DNA from: Todiramphus chloris collaris
Taxonomy: Eukaryota > Chordata > Aves > Coraciiformes > Alcedinidae
NCBI GenBank assembly: GCA_025345505.1
Contig: JANVCC010000049.1
Location: 6,016,588 to 6,080,587, forward strand
DNA: 64,000 nucleotides
Direction of reading: 5' to 3'
Below are positions 1 to 15,039 of the stretch, in pieces; the stretch's first letter is position 1; the number at the start of each line of letters is the position of its first letter. The translations under genes were made by a program, and so were the position numbers. The notes under the pieces were generated by a model. That model searched no databases and had not been told where the DNA came from. It saw nothing but the letters and a program-made list of their open reading frames with translations.

Positions 1-1324
<1,324 letters not shown>

Positions 1325-3632
1325 TAAACTGAGTGGGCAAAAGTTGTTCTGCAAAGATTTAGCAACAGTTTTCACTGAAAACTGTTGTGCTACTGTGAAA
1401 ACTCAGCACTGTCTTTGTGATCATGGATTTCTAACTTGATAGCTATCAAGTTTAACTATCTTCAGCTAACTACAGCAGAGGTTCCTGTTGTGTTTGAGAT
1501 GTTATTTAAAGCATTGCTGCACCAAGTGTGTTTGTCTTAATCTGTAATACTGTAAGTATAATTAATTTATTTTAGGTGGTGCTGTGAAAAATACTAGCTT
1601 CTTATACTAATTAGTTTGAGCATATAGGTGACAGTCTTTTTCAAGAACTGGTTTTAAATGTGTCCTCGTTTGTTTGGAAGCTTTATAGCATGGGTAGTCA
1701 TTCAAGTCAAGTTACAATAAAGTAGCTTCACTTTCTTGAGGAAGACAGTAGTACTGTACTGAACTTACTCTGGTTTGCTGCTTCAGTCTGAGCAATTACT
1801 GCTTCCAGCAAAGTTGGTTTTGAGAAAATTTGAGAGAAGGTGAAGCAACTGCCCTCCTTTTCCATTCACTTCTCCACTTAGGATATGCCAGTTGCATGCA
1901 GTTTGTGAACTGCGTTTACTTTTACTCTTCATCAAGGCTTATGGTAGTATACAGTATTTTGCAATCTTTCATTTAAAACATGTCTTGAAGGGAAGAATAG
2001 TGTTTAAAATTTACAGCTGAAAATACTGTAGTTATTTGGCATAAAATCAAGAGAGTCACCTTATTTTATAAATAAGCCATGTTTATCTACCTGCTTATCT
2101 ACTCTGTGAGCTAGGGCTAGATGCACATTGGCTGATGATTTTATTTTAGAGAACAGAAGAGTAAAAGCAAATTCCAGTACTTTCTTTCATCTAGCTAGCA
2201 AAGATGGGATGTAATTATTATTTGCCATATGACTGATCTTATGGAAAAAATAAAAAATGTCACATAATTTGCTCACGCTAAGAAATTAATTTGGCTACAG
2301 TTCCACTATCATTCTTAATTCAGAGCTTGTTTCTGCTCCCAGATCAGAACTGAAAGAACTCCTAGATCAAAACGTGGGACTTTTTCCCATATCTTCAGAA
2401 ATATCAATGTGAGAGATGGTATCTCTGTTGTTATGTTTGAGGAGAGATTTGTCACTCAGTTGTGACAAAGAAAAGCTTCCAAGGCCCAGAGGAACGGCAC
2501 AAAATCTGCTGCATCTGAGAAAGCCAAAGAGATGTCTGAAAGCAGGTCCCAAAACAGTGACTCTCCTGCAACAATAGGGGGTGGGGCTAATTTAAAAATC
2601 CCTTTTATTTGTCTCTGTTTCATAAAGTCACTTTTGAATTTAGGTGTGTTTGAAATTTCAATGTGTCAGTTGATATTCTAGTGGGGCGTAGCTTTTAAAT
2701 TTAAGGAGTTGATGGCCTTCAGAGATCTTACTGTGGGAAAAGGTATAGGTGATCTGTTTCCAAGCTCTGGCCAACTCGAAGTCTTCTCAAAAGTGGATAA
2801 GATATGTAAAGTTTTCAGTAGGTAGCTAAATATTTAAACAAGAGACAATAAATGCTAATCCCAGTCAAGTTTCTGATTTAAACTATTATGTAAATTTTTT
2901 CACAAGATTTAGGAACATACATGACATCTGGCTCGATAACTTAATGACAAAGCAGAAGACACTTAAAAATACGGTTATGACATCTCTAAGCAGTTAATTA
3001 TCCCGTTAAAAATGCAGGGACCATGTTTACAAACTTCTGTATCTCTCCTTAACAAATGGAAGGGATAATGACAGATTTCTTTTTACTACTCATTGGACTC
3101 TGAGTGTTCTGGAGAGTTTTTTATCCAGTGAGAGTTTAGTAAACAATTAACTCCATGTCCACTGTGATACAGGGGAAGGAAGAAAAAGTAAGTAAAAGCC
3201 TTGGAAAGAAGGGGTTGGGGGATTTCTGGGCTTGCTGGGTCAATTATGATTGTCAAGCATATAGCAAATGACATAGTACTGCTGATACAGAGCGCACAAT
3301 GTGGTTTTCTGTACATTATTGATAGCTTGCTGTACTGTGTCTGTAATAAGCATGTCATTCTTAACATATATTAAAAAAACCTAAACAAACCAGTAGGTGC
3401 TGCTATTTTGGAAGTTAGAATTGTACAGTGAAGTTTTGAGCTTGAATTTGTCTTGGTAGCCATCATGGTCTGAGAAGAAAAATTGTTGGTTTCTGCTTGT
3501 TCGGCCACAGATTGCATTTTAGTGTGTCAGTTGTGGCTGGTAGCTTAAATCTAGTGAGAAGGAACAACCTTTGCTTGCTTACTTTTTGCAGTTTTATTAA
3601 TTATTTGATAACTGGTAGCCTCTACAGAAAGC

Positions 3633-3682
3633 CTAAAACCAAGAACTAAAAAAAACCAAAAAACAACAAACCAACCAAAAAG
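3633..3682. repeat. A/C-rich low-complexity tract
   Basis: The stretch is almost only A and C on the + strand, with runs such as AAAAAAAACC and CAACAAACCAACC. It is low-complexity and may be the decayed tail of an old retroelement; no element body is recognisable beside it. Confidence 0.6.
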
Positions 3683-5261
3683 CGAAGCACACTCAGACAA
3701 GTTAAGTCCCCAAAAGCCATTCAGCAATACAGTAAGTTCAGGTGCTTTAGATCCGTCTTGTAAAAACTTGCTATTTACTCAGAGTAAAAAAACTATAGAA
3801 GGTTACAACCCTCCCAGTGGTTACAATCATCAGGCCAGGAAAATTTGGTTCATGTTGTATTTTCTCACAGTGGTTTCACAGAGTAAATTTAAGTCACAGG
3901 AGCAAGATGTAGCATCACTACTCGTGGCACTCTTGATCAATTTGGCTCAAAAGACAGAACCCCCCAAGCTTCCAAGAGAACCACCTCTGAAATGGCATGT
4001 GTTCAGTGCTAGCTTTAGATGAATAGGTGGGACCTAGGAGGGATCATTTCATTTGCATCACAGAACTCTAATTACTATAGGCCTACCACTAACCTAGAAG
4101 AGTGTTATTCCACCGTAGAATTATAGCTGTGCAATTAGTCTTTTTCACAGAGATTGCACTTATGTGGTCATGTCTTTATTTCAAGAGTAAGAGAGGCTGA
4201 CTGGGTAAGAGGTGGAGATGGGAAGAGAGTAGTGCTCTGTTAGTCTAGAATGGCAGCCCTGCACAGGGGGAGACTACTCAATATCACAGTTTTCCTACTG
4301 GGCAGAAACTTTTTGGTGAAATGTACAGACAGTTTTGAAAAGGTAAAACTTACTTAAAATAAGCTTAACTCCATTGGTTTCACTTGTTTGCTAACCCTGT
4401 AAACAAAAAGCTGCACTTTAATGGGTTGCATTATATCTATAGACTTTCCCAGTAAAAATCTTTTTCATTATGAGTTTATGGAAGTAATAATAAATTCCCG
4501 TTCTCCTCCCCTAGTTTTATATTTCGTTGTACTCTTCTTACATATTCTTTATGTAGACTTTTCAATGCAAGAAAAGTTTTCTGTGTGGTTTCTCTCTTCT
4601 AAGCTTATTCTCCTATCTTTGTTTCCAGCTACTAGATTTTAAGTACAGAGATTGTCCTTTCAGTAAATTGCTTTGCTTACAGAATCTATAAAACAATAAT
4701 TAGAAATCAATTTCTAGAGATGTTGCTTCCTTTTCCAAAAATAGACTTGCTTTTTGCAAGTTTGCTAATATTGGAATGAGAGTATAATGAAGAAGGGTGT
4801 TGGGTGGCATTCATCACAGGGTACCAGCTCAAAATGTGTATCCAGCGCTACTGTTGCGCCAATTATCCCTGACCTTTTTTTCTGGCCTTGGGGTATGATA
4901 TTATTAAAGAAGACTGATTCAGGAATATTTTCTCTCTATTACTAGTTTAAGCAAATTTCTGCACAGGGCGAACTATTCTGTTAGGGTTCTTTCTGTTAAA
5001 CTGCTAAGTATCTTGTCCTGGAATTTAAGTTAATTTTTTTCAGAAATGTTAATAACTAATGGCCTCCCAATCCTTCCAAAGTATTGCAACTGCAGTGGTA
5101 ACATGTGCCATTATTTCTGTGGGCTTTCGCTACTGGGAAAGCAGAGCTCTAAAGAACCTACTTGCCCGTTCTTTCTGCTTTAGATTTCAGTGTAAAGTGT
5201 ATTTCTCAAGTATTTAACATGCTCTGTTAGTACACATGTTTTGGGGTTATTTTCTTAAGCC

Positions 5262-5296
5262 ATGCATCACGACCTAATCGGTACGGCGAGATGCAT
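5262..5296. repeat. 7-bp inverted repeat flanking four CpGs
   Basis: ATGCATC at 5262-5268 is matched by GATGCAT at 5290-5296. The 21-bp spacer region carries four CpG dinucleotides between 5270 and 5288, unusual in this CpG-poor intron. Function is unknown; a protein-binding or conserved element is possible. Confidence 0.5.
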
Positions 5297-8200
5297 AGTA
5301 GGCACTATCTAGGAACTTCTGAATTGGGTGTTCTTTAGAGTTGTTACACTGTCATTACTATTCTCATATTGACAGTACACCTTGAGAGGGAAAGAATGAA
5401 CCTCACTTGTTCAGTTTCAACATTTAATTTAAATCTTTTATGTAAGCCATCTGAAGTACTGCCACCACTTGTTTTAACTTCTCTAAGATAAAAAGGAGTT
5501 GAGACAGTGGAATATTACTGCTTTTAAATGACTTTTTATTATTTTCACATCTTTAACTAGAAAACAGCAATAAAAAAAAAAGGGGGTGCATATTTTACAT
5601 GTAAGTTCATCAGAATTGTAGTAAAAAGGTTATAGATTTTGCAATTGTGTGTCTTCTGCTTAAAGACATAGCTATGCTTAAAATTAAAGGCTGACTTCTA
5701 CATTTACCTTTGCATTGATGATACTAGATGCATTCTTGAGAGTTAGGTTTCAGGGTACACAATCTGAATTTACTTCAAACACATTCAGGTAAAAATCATC
5801 AGTCAAAGCATATCTGCTTTGCTGAATGCATCATGAATCTTTTTGTATGTAGCAGTTTTGTAAATAAACTGATTTTTGACATGCTTACATCTGTCTGTGA
5901 ATTGCTGAGAAGATTTATCACTGTTAAAATCCAAAAACGTGGTAGGTGCTCTTTTAACAAGCGGTGATTTGTGCTCAACTAAATGGTGTTTGAGTCGCCT
6001 TGTTTGCATCTTTTAGTTGAACAGTGTGCCATCATCTTTATCATAAAGTATCTGGTATGAAGTTAGAAATATTCATAATGGACTTTAAATTTGAGACTAG
6101 CATTAAAAAAAAAGCAAACAACAAAACAGTGTTTATTTTAAACCTATTTAGTCATCTTCTTAAAATTCCCACAGTAAAGAAGTAATATTCTGATTGTTAT
6201 GTTCAGATAGCATCTCTCAATTTTTTCTTATTTTTCTTTGAGAAGCTGAGTATTTAAAAGCTTGTTTGCTCTCTGTTATATAATGGAGGTTTTTTGCTTA
6301 TAGTCAAGAATTGTGGACTAATGAGACTTACACATATTATCTAAGTGCTTCAGAGTTATCACAACTACAATAGCAAGAGCTAAACAAGGATCACTGATAA
6401 TAAATTTACTGGTTTTGCCATGAAGGCATTACTGAGAGATTTAAGTTTGCTTTTATTTCTAAATATAAATATGGGTTGTATAAGGAAAATCTATTTATAA
6501 TACCATTCGAATTTAGTCTTAGCAAATTGCCTTAGTCCAGAGAGCTTCATAAACAGTCCTAAAGCTATTTCAAAATAGGTATTTGTGGTGTGATCTGTTT
6601 TTACTGCGTATGCACTTTGGCTTATGCTTTTTGTAATTAAAGAAGTAATATTAGATAATATATTATTCTGGTGGCTTAGCATGAAGGCAACAGCTGCAGT
6701 GTGTGAAGGTTTTACTTGGCATTTCAGAGGAATTCTGCTTACAAAGCAGGGTGAAAGATAAGTCAGGGAAAAAGGGAGAGAAAAAGGAACTCAAGCAGAC
6801 ATTAACCTCCAGCCTGCTTTTCGATGGACAACACCCTTGAGCGCGCAGGGAGTGACGAGGCTCTGCAAACACCTCACGACCAATAACTCTATGGATGTAA
6901 AGACAAACAAATCAGGAATTGTATACATTTGAATGTTGTTTTCACCTGTGTTACAGTGTTTACTACCCTTTTCTGCAGCAAGAGGCTTGATTAGTTGTCT
7001 TTCAAATTGATTTCTCTGATCTTGGTTTGCATGAGACTGTTCATATGTTGAAATAAGAGTGTTTAAAGTACTTACAAATGTTTGGTAAACTAGGCAGACA
7101 GAGAGAAATGGCACTGTAACCAAACAGCTTTGTATGTATTGCTGTATGCTGCTTTGTCTAATTCAAAGCTGTAACTTGCCAGATTTTCTATTTTTTCTTT
7201 CCCGAGACAAGAATTTTACCAGAGTAAACGAAAATATGCCCTGAAATGGCAATGGGATATACACAGTCTGAAATACATCTCTCAAAAAGATGGTGCCATA
7301 TAATTGTTACTGATTACAGCCGAGTTTGTCATTCATCTGAAGCATTTAGTAACCTACACAGGCTAAGGAAAGTTCCGTGCCCCTGGCTTTTTCAGTGGAG
7401 ATGCTATCAAATGTGTTTCAATGGAGTGGGAAAGCATTATATAAAATTTTGCACTACAAGTATCAGAACATCCTTCAACTTTTAACACTTCAAAAAATCA
7501 ACACTCGTGTTACTTCACTCATCAAATTGTCCAAAGATCCCAAAATATAAGTTCTCATTTTTTGTGACTCAAGACACAGAGTGCATGTTTCCTTTTGAAG
7601 TAAAAGCACATTGCCCACTATTGCTGATGAGGATTACATGGAAGTAGAGGCTTATTTTGCAGCCTCATGACAGTGGTAAGTTGCATCATATAACAACTGA
7701 GTTTATGCCAGCCAGTTTCAGGACTGTGCCAGTTGCTTCAGACATTGAAACTGTTAGATTTATTTCATTGAAGTTTTTTTTGGCTGTTCCATCACAGGAC
7801 TCTGCAGGTATCCAGAACAGAGTGTATATTACAGAGTTCCTTTTCTGGAGAGTTGGCTTGGCACAGTTGCTTCTGAAGGTCATAAAAGGCTTTAGAATTC
7901 CAAAAGCGTTTTTGAATGTCCTACATTGTCAAGTAGATTTTTACAACTAAAACAAAGCTTTTCTGAGATCCAGAGAATGGTTCAAAGTAACCAGCCTCTC
8001 CAAAAAGAGGAATCCAGAAGGAGGCTGCCAAGTTTGCGTGGTAGAATTTTGTATGAGTTGGAAGTCACCCACTGTTCTGAATTTATTTTTTTTCTAATTC
8101 ACACTGAATCTGAAAGCAGTTCTATTTTAATGAGGTGTATCTTGCTAGATGTTAAGGCCTACATTTCTAGAGATGAATAGCTGAGTTTTGGCTACATCTG

Positions 8201-8467
8201 TATGTGGTAGCTGAAGTTAGAGAAACTACTTTTACAGGCAGAGAAAGGATATTCATGCATTCATTTACCAACTGCGTGAGTAGTAATGAATGATACGCAA
8301 GGCTAACTTAATTTGCATTTGGACATTTGAATTTTCTTTGTCAGCGCTGACGCTGTTATCATGCAATTATTGTGAAACACTTCTATTTGAAAAATTTTCT
8401 GCCGCAGTGCTGTTTACTGAGGTAATGCACATTGTCTTTAATATTTTAATATATATACATAATGAAT

Positions 8468-8482
8468 GGAAAGGAAAGGAAA
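8468..8482. repeat. (GGAAA)3 microsatellite
   Basis: There are three tandem copies of the pentamer GGAAA, too short to be more than a minor simple repeat. Confidence 0.7.
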
Positions 8483-10240
8483 GAGATGAAAATCGCTGTT
8501 GCAGTGTATGACTTGGTAGCAGATTAATTTAACTGACATTAGGTCAAAATGGTTGCTTTGCAGATAGGGATGCTTTCAGCTCCATCCTGTTCTAGGCACA
8601 TGGTATAGACTTGACAGTCCTCGTAACCTTTGCACAGAGGCACTGTCCCAGGTTTTTTACTAGTGGTTGTCATCTTGACTGTAAAACCTTAATTAGTTTA
8701 CTTTCTACAAAGACAATATTCACCCTGTGCTTTATGATGTAACAGAACAAATCATGGAAATTCTAATTTTCTTCTTGCATTATCAGGAGAAAATGAGATT
8801 CTCTGCTCAGCATACCCAAAATAATAGTGTTTGGTTATAAAGTACTGGTATTATCTTAGCAGTAGACACACATTAGTATTTAGGCAGTTAAGTCACTGTG
8901 TGAGAAGTGAGAATAACAGTTGCTGTTTAATGCCATAACTCTTTTTAGTTGACTGATTATTTTTTTTTTAGTTTAATAATCTGTCACATCTTAAATTAAG
9001 GATCTAATCCATGGTGTTCAACAACAAAGGGAAAGATAGAGGCCTACAGTCCCTGTTGGAGAAAGAGGCTAAAAAGATGTCTAAAAACGATAGAAAAACT
9101 CTGCCGAGAGAAAGGGATAGGAGGGCACTGCATCATGTTCCCCTCTGGAGCAGAACATGTTTCTGTCTCTTTATAGCTTAAGTATCTTGCTTATTTCTTG
9201 CAGAGAAAAAGAAATCTTGGTTTATTTATGTTTAGCTTGTTCCTTGCATATCTTCTTGAGATTTATTGCATGGTGAGTTTGGTGATCTCTTTGTAATAAC
9301 CACCTTCAGCAGTTGGTTAAATGCCTTTGTTTAGCTAAGTCAGCTGAGACTAATTTGAGGGTATTAGTATTTTTCTTCTTAAAAGTTTCTCTAACAGGGA
9401 AGAAACCTTTGTTCTGTTTTGTTTGGATTTTTGTTCCCCTCCAGTTTTTTGTTTTACATAGCTTTCAGTAGGTTATTATTTGGGTGAGCTGAGCAATTTA
9501 GGTGTATTGATCGATCCCGCATAAAAACTTGTCTGTCAATATTTTATTTTGTTTGCTGACTTGTGTAATTCTCGTTTAGTTTAATTTGTACTGAAGACTG
9601 TGTCTATACAAACAACTTCTGATGGAAATACACTAAGTTAGATGATACTGGTTGAGTTTCAATGTTCCAATTAAGGTTTGCATGCAAAAGAACAATTTTT
9701 AATGTATTTTTAGCATTCTGTAATGAATGATTAAGCTACTGAACTGGAGAGTACTATTGCAAATACAAGATCAAAGAATGGAAGTCAGTGATAGGCAACA
9801 GAAAATAATCTGAAACAAGAATTTGCCTGGGAAAAAGTAGAACAGTTTAGCTGAAGAAGCAAACTGGTCTTAATTAGAGTTATAGATAAGACTTTATAAG
9901 ATCTGTGTTATTTTTTTCCTTGCTTAAACTTTTGCTATTATTATGATCTTAATTAGAAACATGTTACCAAAAAACACACTTTGATCTTCATATAAAGCTT
10001 ATTATAAGTGGAAAATTTTACCAATTTGGGGCTATAGATTTTGTAATATCAGCTCAGCCTGAATTCGATTACTTTTACGCTCCTAGGAATTTTGGAGAAG
10101 ATAATTATAGGAAGGTGTTTTGTATCGGCATGTTGTTGGCTAATTTTATACTGTGTGGTTTTGCACATTTCTACAAAGCCTCGTTGGCCATTCATTTGTA
10201 ATATATTTGGCTGAGAAGACCACAGGTCCGACTGTGTGTG

Positions 10241-10833
10241 TGTCATGGTTTAACCCCAGCCAGCTGCAAAGCACCATGCAGCCGCTGGCTCGCTCCCCCC
10301 TCATGCTGGTATGTGGACAAGAATTGGAGGGAAACAAAAAAAGTAAGACTTGGGGGTTGAGATAACATTGCTTTAATGTCTGAAATCAATTATATTATAA
10401 TAATAAGATATAATAGTAATAATATTAATGAAAAGGACTACAAACAATAAAAGAAAGAAACATCAAACCCAAGGAAGGCAAGTGGTGCACAGTGTGGTTG
10501 CTTACCACCCACTGGCCGATGCCCAGGTACTTCCCAAGCAGTGACCTGCCCCTCTGTCACCTTCTCCCCAGTTTATATACTGGGCTTGATGCCCTATGGT
10601 GTGGAATATCCCTTTGGCTAGATCAAGTCAGCAGACCTGGCTGTGCTCCCTCCCAGCCTCTTGTGCACCTGCTCACTGGCAGAGCATGGGAAACTGAGAC
10701 ATCCTTAGCTTAGGGTGAGTGCTACTTGGTGACAACTAAACCTTCAGTGTGTTACCAACGTGATTCTCCAAACCACAGCCCTGTACCGGCCACTGGGAGG
10801 AAAATGAACTTTGTCCCAGCTGTGAACAGGACA
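10241..10833 (-). mobile_element. Solo LTR of an avian endogenous retrovirus (probably ERVL type), minus strand
   Basis: The segment is more GC-rich than the intron around it and has retroviral LTR termini, TGTC at 10241 and GACA at 10833. Read on the minus strand it starts TGTCCTGTTCACAGCTGGGA, close to a common avian LTR beginning TGTGCTGGTTTTGGCTGGGA (from memory). A TATA box (TATATAAA, + strand 10572-10579) and an ATTAAA polyadenylation motif (+ strand 10372-10377) lie in the expected minus-strand order of U3, then R and U5. An AT-rich patch lies at about 10386-10436. No gag, pol or env sequence adjoins it, so it is a solo LTR left by recombination between the two LTRs of a provirus. The flanking 5-mers (GTGTG before, GGATG after) do not match exactly, so the target duplication has decayed or the edges are slightly off. 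The ERVL assignment is from memory and tentative. Confidence 0.82.
10572..10579 (-). promoter_or_regulatory. LTR TATA box
   Basis: On the minus strand this reads TATATAAA, at the position where U3 meets R in the LTR. It would direct transcription leftwards, antisense to DIAPH2, if still active. Confidence 0.6.
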
Positions 10834-11945
10834 GGATGGCATTCCGCTTTGTCAGAGTACATTTCCTGCTCTTGTGCTGCAGGCAAGTTTAAATTTCAGG
10901 GAGCATATTGAGACCTGGTCTATTGATGCTTTTAACGCAACTTCACGTCAGTATCTCCATCGCTTTGCTGAGACTGGAGCACAGGTGGTTCCTCTAATTA
11001 TTGCACATTATTGCCACAGCATAATGTAGCTGAGCTGTTGCCTTTGGAATATATGTAGTTCCAAAATTGCTCTCACATCCTAAAAACTATCAGTGCTAGT
11101 TAATTGTGGTTCATTTGTATTGCTAGATTGTTTCAGTTTGAATACTGTTACATTTTAAAGGGTGCTGCAGTTAGGTTGAAGACATTTTTAATGGTTCATA
11201 AAAACAGACGTGAGATATTGATGATGTGGGTTAATTTTAATAGTGATGTATTTTGAGTAATTCTTAATTCCGAGTCTTAGAATGGTATCTAAAACACGAC
11301 ACCAACCTTGAAAGAGTTAGTTTTGTTTAGTCCTCTTCAAAACAAACTGCAGAAGATAACATTTGGTATGATTTGTTGCATATTACATTCCTGATTTCTG
11401 TTTTGGAGGAAAAAATGATATAGGCTGTAAGGTTTGTGAGTATATTAGAACCAGTGTACCTATCAGTCTGTGGATTAGCTCATCCTCTTTTATCCTCTCA
11501 TAGACATGTAAACATCATAATATTGTTATTTAAAAACCATATACATACTGTACGATGTCTTCCAGATGGATGTCTAAAACTAAACAAGATACTGCAGTTC
11601 TTTCTTAGATCTATATTTATGTTTACTTTTCATTTTCTGTGTGATTTCTGTGGTTTCTTTCTTCCATTTTCTGTTAATGCATTGCTTATTTCTTCTATTC
11701 TTGAAGAGGATTCTATGTAAATAGTAAGTCCGGTATATAAAACTGCACAATGGTGTCTATGTGCTTATAACTCCATGAATATATTACTGGAGTGTAATGT
11801 TAGGGGTTTTTTTAATACAAATTTAAGTTGAAAGAAAAATAGACATATCACACTGAAATAGGGAAAATGTTCAGTTACTGTGATTACTGTGGAGTATTTT
11901 TGTTTTGGTTTTTTAATGAACGTATTTCTAGAATAACATAATAGG

Positions 11946-11960
11946 AAAAAAAAAAAAAAA
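11946..11960. repeat. Poly-A run (A15)
   Basis: This is an uninterrupted homopolymer of 15 A on the + strand with no adjacent retroelement body that I recognise. Confidence 0.8.
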
Positions 11961-12432
11961 TCTTATTTACAGCGTTCCTGCAGAATCTCATCTTCCTCAA
12001 GTGTTTACAGTGAGGTTTCTTTGGATACCTAAGAACTACAGTGATATCATTGGTGGCTTATGAGACAATGCCCAAGGTGAAACTTCAGTTCACCACTTCT
12101 CAGGCCATGTGTGAAGGCTCTTGGGAGGAAAAGTCCATTAGGTCAGTCTGTAGAAGCTCTCAGTCAGACTGAGCAGACAAGAGGATGTATTTGGTTTCTT
12201 TTTCCACAGTAAAAGAGAAAGGGAGGAGCAATCCAACTTCAAGGGGATACAGCATTTTCCTTCTGTCATCAGGTTACAAATTACATAGCTTTAAACTCTG
12301 CAAGAATTATGGCTAAAATAGAATTGGATGGGAGGACACTAAAGGTCCTTATGACTTCACAGAGCATAGCTTGATTGTGAATTAAGTTTGAATTAAATTT
12401 CAGCATTACTGGGGGATGGTTAAATTTTTGGA

Positions 12433-12448
12433 AATTAATTAATTAATT
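12433..12448. repeat. (AATT)4 microsatellite
   Basis: There are four tandem AATT units, which are also self-complementary, followed shortly by an A9 run. Confidence 0.8.
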
Positions 12449-13449
12449 CTTAAAAAAAAAGGTATCTGATGATTCATTCCTGAAAAAATCTTTTCATCAC
12501 TTTTGTCAGACTTTGCAAAGATGCATCACAGTTTCTTTACATGTAAAGTCTGCTTATTACAAGGTGGGTTTGACAAGAGCATATTTTATTTTTAAATCTT
12601 CTTTACTGAAGTGAAAACCTTAAGGGGAGATTTACTGCAAGTTTCATTTCTTCTCCTAATGGCTAACCACTCTGAAGTAAGCTAGAATTGTATTTATGGA
12701 CTCTTCTGAATATTTATTTTCAGTTGAAATAATGTAGTCTATTACTAAGGAATATGCATTTCAGAGAAAGATGATATCTCTTCACTGAAGGCAATCATGA
12801 TTTTTCTTTTAAAGCAGTAGCAACATATCTAAATGATCAGCGCTTCAATTTATTTCTCTGTTGTGCTTAAACTTCTTAGGAAAATCTTTTAAAAAGCATT
12901 GTTAAAGAATTGAAAAGTTTGGTAGCAGTGAGGGGAGAGAATTTAGGGGTATGTATAAGCTTTTAAAAAGCTGGTTTAGCACTTTGCTGGAATTACATTT
13001 CTGTTACAGCTCTTATTGTTAGAAAAGTAGCTGAAATGGTGAAACATTCAAAGACAAAGCAATCCAGTGGAACATAAAACATGTAGAGAAATTGTTCCTC
13101 ATTGTAGGGAGATAGTCCAAGGTCTACAAAAATTTATCTAATTCTGGCCACATAAAATATAATGGAGGATAAAATTGCATTCCGGGAGAGAAAGACATAA
13201 AAACATTTTGTACTTGATTTGAGTGTCGGTTGTCAGGTATTGAAGACGTATTAGAAAGACTTGATCCCCCACACGAGTACATGTATGGGTGAGCCTGTAG
13301 ATAGGGACTGATGTGAATGCATAACTGACCTTGTCATTTGATATTAAGGCCACACATTTGCAAACGGCACCCGTGTATTTAAATATCCACTGAAACATTT
13401 ATCTCTTGCCATATGGGGGTAAGATGGTGTGTGTGAGGGGGAGTGCACA

Positions 13450-13463
13450 TGTACATATGTACA
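13450..13463. repeat. 14-bp perfect palindrome
   Basis: TGTACATATGTACA equals its own reverse complement. It lies just after a GT- and G-rich stretch (about 13430-13445). Palindromes of this kind arise easily in alternating purine-pyrimidine sequence. Confidence 0.7.
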
Positions 13464-14176
13464 GATTTCCTGGTAAAAATATCCTGAACAGCTTCAATAC
13501 ACTATAGCCTCTTGGTTGTGGGGTTTTTTGTCTTCCAAGATAGCATCAATTATGTGGGGTTTTGCTTTGCTGACATATCACAGGAACACTTAATGTTCAG
13601 AGAGCTTTTCAAAATTGCCTGCATAACTCTTTTTGCACTGAAGCTTCACATAACATCAAGATTGTTTTTGAATTACCACTGATAGTTTTATAGATACAGG
13701 TCATTAGATGCCATCCTTTTTAGGTTTTGTTCTTCCACAGAATTTTAGCAAATAAGGCTCTGTAATTTCTTGTGATTGTTTCATATTTGGTTTATTTACA
13801 TACCTTCAGTATTATTTTCTTTCAGGATGAATACAATCATCTCTTATAAATAAAAGTAAAACGTAACACGAAACGAATTATTGTAGGGCACAAAGCACCT
13901 TGTGTTTCTTCCTAGGCAATTGCTCTTGTTCTGTTTGAAACCTCTTAGAATACCACACTTCTTATGCTTACAGGTAATTCTTCTCTTGCTTGTAGTCCAG
14001 TGCCTGATTTTGGAACTCATTTTACCATCCAGACGTCAGTAGTAACATCTTCAACACAGTTCTCAATTCTCTTGTGTGGCCAGGATCCCTGACTTGGAGA
14101 AAATCTGTTGACATTTTCGAAAGCAAGGCTTTAAATTGTCAAAAGTCTCTGTTACTGGACATAGAATGTGGTATTT

Positions 14177-14193
14177 AAAAAAAAAAAAAAAAA
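14177..14193. repeat. Poly-A run (A17) with A/C-rich continuation
   Basis: Seventeen A are followed by an A-rich, C-spiked stretch to about 14240. This resembles a retroelement tail, but nothing recognisable lies upstream. Confidence 0.75.
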
Positions 14194-15020
14194 CAAGAAA
14201 TCCGCAAAAACGTGAAACAAAAAAACAACAAACCACAAAAATCTTTCTTTTATGCCTTCAGCTCCTGGGGTGCCATTTGGCCCATGTAGTCATGAATACA
14301 GTTGATAGCAGTCCTAGGAATTGCAACGTGGCAAGAATAGTCCACAATCCTTTCAAATTTTGATGTGTCTCGGAGTTTTTCATGTTCTCAAAACACGTCT
14401 CCTGTGTCCTATGGTTTCTTTGCAGTTGATTTGTATTGAAGAATAGAGAGATCAACCGAAGCTTAGAGATTCATGTCTTTTGTTTTCAAGATGCTCATGT
14501 GTTGTGGAAAAACTTGAAAATGTCTCTAAGTAAAATGCAAAGGTTTATTCCAAATTCTTTACCCACTAGCTGTCTTTCAGTTGTGTAATCTTTTAGTGAT
14601 GTACACTGGAGAAATTATCCTAACACTGCCAAAAGATCAAAATATTTTCAAAAGGGAAATGGTGCAAGAGGATTCTTAAAGCATCACTAAAACATCAATT
14701 GGAGAGCAAAGTTTTGGCAAAGTACTGATGGCAAGGCAATATTACCCTGAGATTTACATATATAGAAGTGTATAAAACCTGTCAAACATTTAAAGATTTT
14801 AGTTGTGTATTGTCATCTTTAAATAGGATGGCTGTGACTTTAGACTTCTAAGGACTTAAAAAAAAGTTATAAATGGACCTGTTAGGGATAGTAGAGAGCG
14901 TGCATCTGGAAAATATTGTTGGAACAGTTTTCTAGCTTAAAATACTGTTGTAGGGCTTTGGACTACAAGACTTTGAATATTAATATTTTACCTCTAAGTA
15001 GGAGCTGTTCTTAAAATGTG

Positions 15021-15039
15021 ATTTATTTATTTATTTATT
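15021..15039. repeat. (ATTT)n microsatellite
   Basis: There are nearly five uninterrupted tandem ATTT units. Confidence 0.8.

Noticed and set aside
6791-7123. Minus-strand open frame of 110 codons
   Set aside because: No motif, no promoter or splice context and no similarity I recognise; consistent with chance in an intron.
10492-10911. Open frames within and beside the LTR
   Set aside because: They lie on the strand opposite to the LTR and contain no retroviral protein motif; they reflect the local GC-rich composition.
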